A DNA stretch of 7,393 bases. Origin: an uncultured Bacteroides sp. (lineage in GTDB: Bacteria; Bacteroidota; Bacteroidia; Bacteroidales; Bacteroidaceae). Under the pieces are notes generated by a model. The model did not search any database, was not told where the DNA came from, and saw nothing but the letters and a program-made list of their open reading frames with translations. The stretch covers positions 1 to 7,393 of the forward strand of contig USSR01000345.1 of NCBI GenBank assembly GCA_900557355.1, in the 5' to 3' direction. Shown in pieces: positions 1 to 6,361 of this stretch (its first letter is position 1; each line of letters starts with the position of its first letter). The position numbers and the translations under genes were made by a program.

Positions 1-14
1 TTTGTCCCTTTTTA

Positions 15-46
15 TTCGTCTTTTCCAGAGATTTATTTTATCTTTG
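15..46 (+). promoter_or_regulatory. Bacteroidota-type promoter of the GH43-HTCS operon
   Basis: TATCTTTG at 39-46 is an exact fit to the Bacteroidota -7 consensus TAnnTTTG. Twenty bases upstream, TTCG at 15-18 is a 3-of-4 match to the -33 element TTTG. Transcription would start near 50-53, giving a leader of roughly 45 nt before the ATG at 97. The leader is A-rich near the start codon and has no Shine-Dalgarno sequence, as is usual in this phylum. The motif match is seen directly; the start site is inferred. If the HTCS controls its own operon, its operator should lie close by or upstream of the window, but no convincing long direct repeat is visible in the 96 bases available. Confidence 0.6.
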
Positions 47-96
47 TGTCCGGATGAAGAAATAGAAAGCCCGTACACATTAAAAACAGTCAACTT

Positions 97-1428
97 ATGA
101 AAAACAAAAGACTATTTTTATTATCCGCATTTCTGGTAATAATAGGTACATTAAAAGCTCAGAATCCCATTATTACGGATCAGTTCACTGCCGATCCCAC
201 CGCCAAAGTTTTTGAAGGCAAGATGTATGTCTATCCTTCACATGACATTCCAAGCCCCATCGAGCGTCTGAAAGAATGGTTTTGTATGGCAGATTACCAT
301 GTTTTCTCGTCAGACAATCTGGTAGACTGGACAGACCACGGAGTGATCCTAAGCCAGAAAAATGTACCTTGGGTGGCTCCTGACTCCTATTCCATGTGGG
401 CCCCCGAATGTGTATACAAGAATGGGAAATATTATTTCTACTTCCCATCCACCCCTAAAGGCGAAGGCAAACGCGGTTTCAGCATTGGAGTTGCCATAGC
501 CGACAAGCCTTACGGCCCTTTCACCCCGCAGGCCACTCCCATCGAAGGAGTCAACGGCATCGACCCTTGCGTGCTCATTGATAAAGACGGGCAAGCCTAC
601 ATATACTGGTCAGGCCGCGGAATGTCAGTAGCAAAGTTGAAAGACAATATGCTTGAACTTGCCTCAGAACCCATGCAAATTCAAGGATTACCCGAAGGTT
701 TCAAAGAAGGACCTTTTGCCTTTGAACGCAACGGAAAATATTACTTCACATTCCCCTGGGTAAAGGAAAAAACGGAAGTTCTGGCTTATGCGATGGGAAA
801 CAATCCCATGGGCCCCTTCGAGTTCAAGGGTATCATTATGGATGAATCACCAACCGATTGCTGGACCAATCACCACTCATTGGTGGAATACAAAGACCAG
901 TGGTATCTGTTCTATCACCACAACGATTACTCCCCCGAATTCGATAAAAACAGATCGGCACGGGTCGACTCCTTATTCTTCAACGCGGACGGCACTATCC
1001 AAAAAGTAACCCCTACCCTGCGCGGAGTGGGCATAACAGACGCCCGGAAAGAAATTCAACTGGATCGCTACAGCCGGTTAAGCAATCAGGGAGCGACCAT
1101 CGATTACCTGAACCAGGCAAACAAATTCGAAGGTTGGAAAACTTTATTGAGCAAAAACGGTGCATGGGTGCAGTACAACCGGGTGAACTTCGGAGATAGT
1201 ACTCCCCGGAAAGTGAAAGCAAGAGTAACCTCGGACAACGGAGGAACACTGCAAATACGTATAAACGGAACAAACGGTCCGGTTATCTCGGAAATAAAAG
1301 TTCCCAAAACCGATAAATGGACGAATATTGAATCCTCGGTTCGTTCCGCTCAGACCGGTATCCACGATTTATACGTGTCTCTAAAAGGAAACGGTAAAGT
1401 TGAAATCGACTGGATCAGTTTTCAATAA
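97..1428 (+). CDS. Secreted glycoside hydrolase family 43 enzyme with C-terminal CBM6-like module
   Basis: This 443-residue protein is predicted to hydrolyse arabinose- or xylose-containing glycans (alpha-L-arabinofuranosidase or beta-xylosidase type), with inverting chemistry as known for GH43. Residues 1-21 form a type I signal peptide (basic MKNKR, hydrophobic core, LKA before Gln22). There is no lipobox cysteine, so a periplasmic location is expected. The five-bladed GH43 catalytic region spans about 25-315. Candidate catalytic residues are Asp33 (TADPT, general base), Asp156 (GIDPC, pKa modulator) and Glu204 (FKEGP, general acid), with the conserved His259/His260 (TNHHS). Residues 316-443 look like a CBM6 beta-sandwich, with Trp357 and Tyr360 and the typical end VEIDWISF. 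The first ATG is chosen because it gives an intact signal peptide. The gene lies 19 bp upstream of the HTCS, which suggests co-transcription. Subfamily and exact substrate cannot be read from the sequence. All three catalytic positions are present, so the enzyme appears intact. Confidence 0.9.
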   Translation: MKNKRLFLLSAFLVIIGTLKAQNPIITDQFTADPTAKVFEGKMYVYPSHDIPSPIERLKEWFCMADYHVFSSDNLVDWTDHGVILSQKNVPWVAPDSYSMWAPECVYKNGKYYFYFPSTPKGEGKRGFSIGVAIADKPYGPFTPQATPIEGVNGIDPCVLIDKDGQAYIYWSGRGMSVAKLKDNMLELASEPMQIQGLPEGFKEGPFAFERNGKYYFTFPWVKEKTEVLAYAMGNNPMGPFEFKGIIMDESPTDCWTNHHSLVEYKDQWYLFYHHNDYSPEFDKNRSARVDSLFFNADGTIQKVTPTLRGVGITDARKEIQLDRYSRLSNQGATIDYLNQANKFEGWKTLLSKNGAWVQYNRVNFGDSTPRKVKARVTSDNGGTLQIRINGTNGPVISEIKVPKTDKWTNIESSVRSAQTGIHDLYVSLKGNGKVEIDWISFQ

Positions 1429-1435
1429 CTAAATC

Positions 1436-1446
1436 TCCGGGCCGGA
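1436..1446. repeat. GC-rich 11-nt palindrome before the HTCS start codon
   Basis: TCCGG-G-CCGGA is a perfect inverted repeat around a single central G. It sits in the 19-bp spacer between the GH43 stop codon and the HTCS ATG at 1448, one base from that ATG. In RNA it could form a 4-bp hairpin with a 3-nt loop directly against the start codon, or the DNA could be a small protein-binding site. A related TCCGGAT occurs at 49-55 near the presumed transcription start of the operon. The symmetry is seen directly; any function is inference, and an 11-nt palindrome can arise by chance. Confidence 0.35.
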
Positions 1447-1447
1447 T

Positions 1448-4400
1448 ATGAAGTATACGAAGACAATAACGCTAATCACAACCCTGCTCTGCTTCCTGCA
1501 GGGGCAGGGTTTAGCACTTGCTCAGAATAATCCAAACCAATACAATTACCTTTATCTTACTATCCGGAACGGATTATGCGACAACTCCATCCGAACCATA
1601 CACAAAGATCGCAACTCATTCATGTGGTTCGGAACCTCCAACGGGCTCGACCGTTACGATGGTTACGAACTGAAACACTACTCCACAGCTCCCAGGCAAC
1701 CGTATCAGTTTATTGAAAGTAATTATATTAATGACATTGACGAAGACGACAACAACTATTTGTGGGTAGCTTCCGAAGCCGGCATCATGAGCATTGATCT
1801 CCTTCACGAAAATCTCAACTTCTATAAGGAATACTCCGGTAAAAATAATAATGTGCTTTACTCTCCCGTTCAGGCCCTGCTTGTCGACGATTTCAATAAT
1901 CTCTGGGTGGGTAAAAGTGACGGACTCGCCTACATCATTCTGAACGAAGAAAGGCAGATAAAAGATATCCGGATATTGAAGAAAGACGTGAATATCAAAA
2001 CCATTGTAAAACACGGTAGTGATATCTGGGCGGGAGGCGACAAGTGTTTATTGCATTTCACCCCTTCGGGCAAACAAGATTATAGCAATATACCCGTAGT
2101 TACAAACTTAGATACTTCTCAGTTAATCTTCAACCGCCTGTTTTCGTATGGTGACTATCTGTGGATCGGTACTCAAAGTGGTTTATACTGCTATAACACC
2201 CAGAATCAGTTCTGTATACTCTATCAGCATAACCCCAATGATCCTCACAGCATTTCCTCCAACTTCATCACGGATATTGATAAAAACTCATCAGGCGACA
2301 TCATTATCGGAACCAGAAACGGAGTGAACATATACCAGCGAAATGATCAATTCGTTACTTTCAGCAGAGGCATACAAACCCGGTCCCTGAATGATAATAT
2401 CATCAACCGGATATTTGTTGATAAGAATGATAATATCTGGGTAGGGACCGACTTCGGCGGAATTAATATCATGGCTCCGCAACGCATAACTTTCAATTAT
2501 TCACTGCAAGGGTATGAGAAAGGAGTGCCCAACATCATCAGCACAGTGCTCGAAGACAAAGAAGGAAACATCCTGGCAGGAATTGTAGATGGCGGACTTG
2601 CTATTAAGAGGAAAGGTGCTGACTCCTTTTCGCTCTTCAAACACAGCCCGGGAGATCCGCGCTCACTGGCTCACAACAACATCTCGGATATCATTCAGGA
2701 CCTGCACGGCAATTACTGGATATCAACAATAGGCGGAGGGCTGGATAAACTGGACAAAAATAATCTATCACATCCCGTATTCGAACATTACAACAGTTTG
2801 AATTCCTCCCTGACCTCCGATGACATCCATGACATAGCCTTGGACTCTGCCCGGAATGCATTGTGGATATGCAACGGCAGCCATATCAATACACTCGACT
2901 TCTCTACGGGAACCATCAACCGGCTAAAGTTCTACACACAGTCCAAAGAACCCGTTCATAACATGAATACAATCTTCATCGACTCACAGTCAAGATTATG
3001 GATTGGCGGAAACGGCGTGTATGTCATCGATCTGGAAAATTCCAGAAATACCTACGAATGTATATACTATCAGCACAAACTGGATGATCCCGAAAGCAAA
3101 ATCAATGAAAAGATCACTTGTATATTCGAAACTAAAAAGGGGGAGATTTATCTGGGTAGCCTCGGAAATGGCATCTACCTGTTGGAAGACAACGGCAACA
3201 ACGAAAAATATACATTCAAGAACTATGCCGTGCGCTGCGGTCTTTCGGACACCAGCATCTCGAACATTCTGGACGATGAGAACGGGAACCTGTGGATCAG
3301 TACCCTAAAAGGTGTTTACTTCTTCGATATCAACACAAAACGGGCCTTCAAATTCGATGAAGGAGACGGGTTGCTGGTGCCCCAGTTCTATAAAAGATCG
3401 GGCTGTAAGACCATCAATCACAATATGTTACTGGGAACTATCGATGGTTTCGTAACTTTCAGCCCGCTAGTAAACCTGCCCAAGCAAAAGCAGCGGACGA
3501 TAACCCTCACCAGTGTTGTCTGTAACGGCAGCCAGCTGATACCTTATCTGAACAGCGATAATCTGCCTGTAAGTATCTCAACAACCAAGGAACTGCATTT
3601 ATATCCACCGCAGAATTCCTTTGAAATCACATTCAGCTGCCTGGATTATATCGAACAGGAAAAGGTATTCTACTTCCATCGCATTCATGAACTGGAGGAG
3701 CACTGGAACACAGGATTGGTAAAGAGAAACGCCAAGTACACCAACCTGCCGCCGGGAAAATATACGCTGGAAATACGATGCACCAACCAAGACAACACAT
3801 GGTCTACCAAGGCCACCTGTCTCAGCATTATTGTACATCCTCCATTCTATAAAACAGGATGGTTCTACTCACTTATCGCTATATTGATAATGTCCATTCT
3901 ACTTTATATCATCTATTGGTATAATGCAAGGCAACAACATATCCAGAAACTTCTGAAAGAAAAGATAGAAATCATGTCCGAACAGATGGAGGCTATCAAT
4001 AAAGAGAAGTTATCCTATTTCACCAACCTCGCACACGAGTTTAAGACACCCCTGACCCTGATACAAGGACCGGCAAGCCAGCTTGTCAGGCAAACTACCG
4101 ATCCCAAAGAAAAAGAGGACTTACAGATTATCAACCGGAATGCTCAATACCTGCTTTCACTGGTCAACCAACTGATTGACTTGCGCAAGATCGATACCCA
4201 GAACTTAACGCTCAATTACTCTCAATTCAACTTCAGCAAGTTCCTGAACACAACAACAACCGACTTTTCCAGCCTGATGAAAGAACGAAATATCAGCTTT
4301 GAAAAGATATACCGCCTGAAGAGTGACCATATCTATTCTGATAAGGAAAACCTGCATAAGATACTGTTCAATCTATTATCCAACGCCATCAAGCATACTC

Positions 4401-5542
4401 CCGATAAAGGAAAAATCACATTGCATGCCAACCAATTCATCGACAAGTCGAACAAACTCATGCAGTTTATCTCCGTCACCAACAGTGGCAGCATAATAGC
4501 TCCTGACGAAATAGACAAAATATTCAACCGTTTCTACCGGATACCCGAACAGAACAAATATACAAACTACGGACAGAGCAGTACGGGCATCGGACTTCAC
4601 ATCGTAAAAGAGCTTATCAACCTATTAGGTGGAACAATTAAAGTCAAGAGTTCGGAAAAAGTAGGTGTATCTTTCAGATTATATTTCCCCATTGCGCTGG
4701 CGGACACAGCGGAGAATGAAATTCATGAAGAATATAAAGAGCCCGTACCCGTTGAAGACAAAATCGAGCCGTTCATTCCTATAGACAGGAGCAAGCCGAC
4801 TTTGTTATTGGTAGAAGACAATCCCGATATGCGTCATTATATCAAGAATATGCTGAAAGAAAAATACAATATCGCTGAAGCAAACAACGGTGAGCAAGGC
4901 TATAAGACAGCCCAGAATATCGTGCCCGATTTTATTGTATCTGATCTAATGATGCCCGTATGCGATGGTTCCGACTTCTGCAAAAGACTGCGCGAGGACA
5001 AGTTTTTAAGTCACATTCCTTTCCTGCTTCTCACGGCAAATTCAAGTGAGACTGCCCGGATAGAAAGCTATGAAAACGGAGTAGACGGATATATCACCAA
5101 GCCTTTCGAACAATCCGTATTATTAGCCCACATAGACTCCATCTTGAAGAACAGGGATTTGCGTCAGAAGAAATTCGTAGAACAAGACTTAAATCCTATC
5201 CTGCTGGAAGTGGGACAGCCCGACCAGCAGTTCATGAACGAAGTTATGAATATTCTGGAAAAGAACTATGCTGATCCTCAATTCGGTGTAAAGGATCTGA
5301 CAGAAAGACTGAACATCAGTTATACAGTAATTTATAAGAAATTCGTATCACTCACCGGACTTCCACCGGTACGTTTCATCCAATTATACAGGCTACAGAT
5401 TGCCAAGAAAATATTAGAGAGTAGCACCAATAATGTCATTGTATCAGAAATAGCCTACCGGGTGGGATTTAATGACCCCAAGTACTTCACCCGTTGCTTT
5501 GTGAAACAATATAAGCAAACACCAAGCTCATTTTCCAAGTAG
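1448..5542 (+). CDS. Hybrid two-component system sensor-regulator (HTCS) of polysaccharide utilization type
   Basis: This 1364-residue inner-membrane protein is predicted to sense a periplasmic oligosaccharide and activate a glycan-utilization operon. A signal peptide spans 1-25 (LALA before Gln26). About 30-675 holds fourteen propeller-blade motifs of the D..G.lWiGT..GL type, for example near 60, 106, 239, 331, 518 and 616, which fits two seven-bladed Reg_prop propellers. A Y_Y_Y domain (about 715-797, ending HPPF), a transmembrane helix (803-825) and a short coiled coil (about 829-856) follow. The histidine kinase has the H-box LAHEFKTP with His863, an N-box with Asn979 and the G2 box STGIGL at 1045-1050. 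The receiver domain (about 1117-1235) has Glu1123/Asp1124, phosphoacceptor Asp1166, Thr1196 and Lys1218. An AraC-type double helix-turn-helix covers about 1262-1364 with IAYRVGFNDPKYFTRCF at 1335-1351. Length and domain order match the family. One oddity is that the usual DxGxG ATP-binding box reads NSGSI at 1012-1016. The gene probably shares the promoter ahead of the GH43 gene. Its target operon is inferred, not shown. Confidence 0.95.
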   Translation: MKYTKTITLITTLLCFLQGQGLALAQNNPNQYNYLYLTIRNGLCDNSIRTIHKDRNSFMWFGTSNGLDRYDGYELKHYSTAPRQPYQFIESNYINDIDEDDNNYLWVASEAGIMSIDLLHENLNFYKEYSGKNNNVLYSPVQALLVDDFNNLWVGKSDGLAYIILNEERQIKDIRILKKDVNIKTIVKHGSDIWAGGDKCLLHFTPSGKQDYSNIPVVTNLDTSQLIFNRLFSYGDYLWIGTQSGLYCYNTQNQFCILYQHNPNDPHSISSNFITDIDKNSSGDIIIGTRNGVNIYQRNDQFVTFSRGIQTRSLNDNIINRIFVDKNDNIWVGTDFGGINIMAPQRITFNYSLQGYEKGVPNIISTVLEDKEGNILAGIVDGGLAIKRKGADSFSLFKHSPGDPRSLAHNNISDIIQDLHGNYWISTIGGGLDKLDKNNLSHPVFEHYNSLNSSLTSDDIHDIALDSARNALWICNGSHINTLDFSTGTINRLKFYTQSKEPVHNMNTIFIDSQSRLWIGGNGVYVIDLENSRNTYECIYYQHKLDDPESKINEKITCIFETKKGEIYLGSLGNGIYLLEDNGNNEKYTFKNYAVRCGLSDTSISNILDDENGNLWISTLKGVYFFDINTKRAFKFDEGDGLLVPQFYKRSGCKTINHNMLLGTIDGFVTFSPLVNLPKQKQRTITLTSVVCNGSQLIPYLNSDNLPVSISTTKELHLYPPQNSFEITFSCLDYIEQEKVFYFHRIHELEEHWNTGLVKRNAKYTNLPPGKYTLEIRCTNQDNTWSTKATCLSIIVHPPFYKTGWFYSLIAILIMSILLYIIYWYNARQQHIQKLLKEKIEIMSEQMEAINKEKLSYFTNLAHEFKTPLTLIQGPASQLVRQTTDPKEKEDLQIINRNAQYLLSLVNQLIDLRKIDTQNLTLNYSQFNFSKFLNTTTTDFSSLMKERNISFEKIYRLKSDHIYSDKENLHKILFNLLSNAIKHTPDKGKITLHANQFIDKSNKLMQFISVTNSGSIIAPDEIDKIFNRFYRIPEQNKYTNYGQSSTGIGLHIVKELINLLGGTIKVKSSEKVGVSFRLYFPIALADTAENEIHEEYKEPVPVEDKIEPFIPIDRSKPTLLLVEDNPDMRHYIKNMLKEKYNIAEANNGEQGYKTAQNIVPDFIVSDLMMPVCDGSDFCKRLREDKFLSHIPFLLLTANSSETARIESYENGVDGYITKPFEQSVLLAHIDSILKNRDLRQKKFVEQDLNPILLEVGQPDQQFMNEVMNILEKNYADPQFGVKDLTERLNISYTVIYKKFVSLTGLPPVRFIQLYRLQIAKKILESSTNNVIVSEIAYRVGFNDPKYFTRCFVKQYKQTPSSFSK

Positions 5543-5587
5543 CATTACCTTAAAATTATGTTTATTTACGGCAATTTGCAGAAGGAT

Positions 5588-6067
5588 TCATTTTATAACT
5601 TCCAGATCCCCTTCCGTAAATCCAACAGTTATGTGCTCCACCTGAAAGAGATTTATCTCCCCTAACTCAACCTTCAGTTCTTTCAAGACTTTTACCAGTC
5701 CTTTCAATATATTCTCCCATGGGATTGCACTCGAAAGTTGCAATGCATCACAGTTTCTTAGTCTTGGATCAAAATCCTCTTCGCATGCCCAGTCATCATC
5801 TTCTGCATCATACTGTTTGGCACCCGTCAACTCAAGCGTATAGCAACTCTCACCATCCTCCTCAACAGCTTCCCACAGATTGAAGTTCAATGCAACGATA
5901 TCATCCGGGATAGTCTCATACTCATCAATGGACAAAAGCCAGTGTTTTACAATAGCTTTTACTTTCTGTTCATCAAATACTTCCATAGGAGTGCAGCAAG
6001 TCTGAAAATCCGGTTTGCTTTCATTATCTCTCGTTAAAGAGAATATTTTTTTAAAGATATTGCTCAT
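5588..6067 (-). CDS. Acidic cytoplasmic protein of unknown function
   Basis: I do not recognise this 159-residue protein. It has no signal peptide or transmembrane segment, so it should be cytoplasmic. The N-terminus is basic (NIFKKIF), while the rest is strongly acidic, most densely at residues 87-100 (DAEDDDWACEEDFD). Five cysteines are present (24, 25, 75, 95, 106), the first two adjacent, but they do not form a recognisable metal-binding pattern. Residues 117-136 (PWENILKGLVKVLKELKVEL) look like an amphipathic helix, and the following strand-like segments end in HITVGFTEGDLEVIK. The ATG at 6067 is supported by a Bacteroidota -7 box about 67 bases upstream. The gene appears monocistronic and converges on the HTCS gene with a 45-bp gap. 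Small, acidic, single-domain proteins of this sort include many immunity proteins, but no toxin gene is adjacent, so that role is only a weak possibility. Confidence 0.75.
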   Translation of the reverse strand: MSNIFKKIFSLTRDNESKPDFQTCCTPMEVFDEQKVKAIVKHWLLSIDEYETIPDDIVALNFNLWEAVEEDGESCYTLELTGAKQYDAEDDDWACEEDFDPRLRNCDALQLSSAIPWENILKGLVKVLKELKVELGEINLFQVEHITVGFTEGDLEVIK

Positions 6068-6133
6068 TCTTAATCAGTTCAAAAGTGTATCTTCAATTAT
6101 TTAATAATACCGCTGGCATTATTCCAATACCTA

Positions 6134-6141
6134 CAAAGATA
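6134..6141 (-). promoter_or_regulatory. -7 promoter element for the acidic unknown gene
   Basis: Read leftward this is TATCTTTG, an exact fit to the Bacteroidota -7 consensus TAnnTTTG. Transcription would start near 6127-6130 and leave a leader of about 60 nt before the ATG at 6067. No good TTTG is found at the -33 distance, where the sequence is the inverted partner box at 6164-6171. The position and orientation fit the downstream gene, so the call is plausible but rests on one element only. Confidence 0.5.
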
Positions 6142-6163
6142 ATGACAAATCACAAATAAATTA

Positions 6164-6171
6164 TATCTTTG
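6164..6171 (+). promoter_or_regulatory. Possible rightward -7 element with no gene downstream
   Basis: TATCTTTG matches the Bacteroidota -7 consensus on the plus strand, but no TTTG-like -33 element sits about 20 bases upstream. No credible rightward gene follows before metK, which is on the opposite strand. If active, it would give a non-coding RNA starting near 6176 and running antisense to the metK 3' untranslated region. The word is identical to the box ahead of the GH43 gene. An isolated match in AT-rich DNA may be fortuitous. Confidence 0.2.
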
Positions 6172-6263
6172 CAACCATATAAATAACTCTTTATTCAAAG
6201 AAAATGTTTCATTGTCAAACAGAATAATTTTAAAAAGTGCAAATGTAGCAAGAAGAATAGCAA

Positions 6264-6310
6264 AAGCCGTCCTCTCCCCCCCCGCAAAACGGAATGAAGA
6301 AAAACGGCTT
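6264..6310 (-). terminator. Candidate intrinsic terminator of metK
   Basis: AAGCCGT at 6264-6270 and ACGGCTT at 6304-6310 form a perfect 7-bp stem around a 33-nt loop. Read leftward, the direction of metK transcription, the stem ends in CTTTT and continues T-rich, as expected of an intrinsic terminator. The loop includes an 8-G run in the RNA (8 C at 6276-6283 on the plus strand) and a second CCGT at 6290-6293 in genomic complement, which could pair alternatively with the same ACGG. The long loop makes this weaker than a textbook terminator. It lies about 50 bases beyond the metK stop codon. Confidence 0.5.
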
Positions 6311-6319
6311 CTATATAAA

Positions 6320-6334
6320 TAGCTTGTAAAGCTA
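6320..6334 (-). terminator. Small hairpin after metK, possible first terminator
   Basis: TAGCTT-GTA-AAGCTA is a perfect 6-bp stem with a 3-nt loop, 27 bases past the metK stop codon. In the leftward transcript it is followed by TTTATAT, a short U-rich tail. The stem has only two G-C pairs, so on its own it would be a weak terminator. It may instead act with the hairpin at 6264-6310 as a tandem pair or protect the mRNA 3' end. Confidence 0.35.
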
Positions 6335-6361
6335 CGCTGATTACTAACTGAAAGGAAAATA

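Larger units (their letters stand above)
6134..6171. repeat. Inverted repeat of the promoter word TATCTTTG
   Basis: CAAAGATA at 6134-6141 and TATCTTTG at 6164-6171 are exact inverted copies of 8 bp separated by a 22-bp AT-rich spacer. Each arm is also a -7-like promoter box pointing away from the other. The structure could be two back-to-back promoters whose -33 regions overlap the opposite -7 box, an operator for a dimeric regulator, or coincidence in AT-rich DNA. The repeat is seen directly; the function is not shown. Confidence 0.4.

Noticed and set aside
1..26. Imperfect direct repeat GTCCCTTTTT / GTCTTTTCC as an HTCS operator
   Set aside because: The two units at about 4-13 and 18-26 match only loosely and are pyrimidine-rich filler; without related loci to compare, an operator call is not supported.
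54..65. Tiny leader frame ATG-AAG-AAA-TAG before the GH43 gene
   Set aside because: It would start within a few bases of the inferred transcription start, encodes only three residues, and has no regulatory-peptide features. Chance is the simpler explanation.
1616..2014. Leftward 132-codon open frame inside the HTCS gene
   Set aside because: It is the complement of well-defined propeller sequence; its valine/isoleucine-rich translation is what reverse reading of Asn/Asp-rich codons gives.
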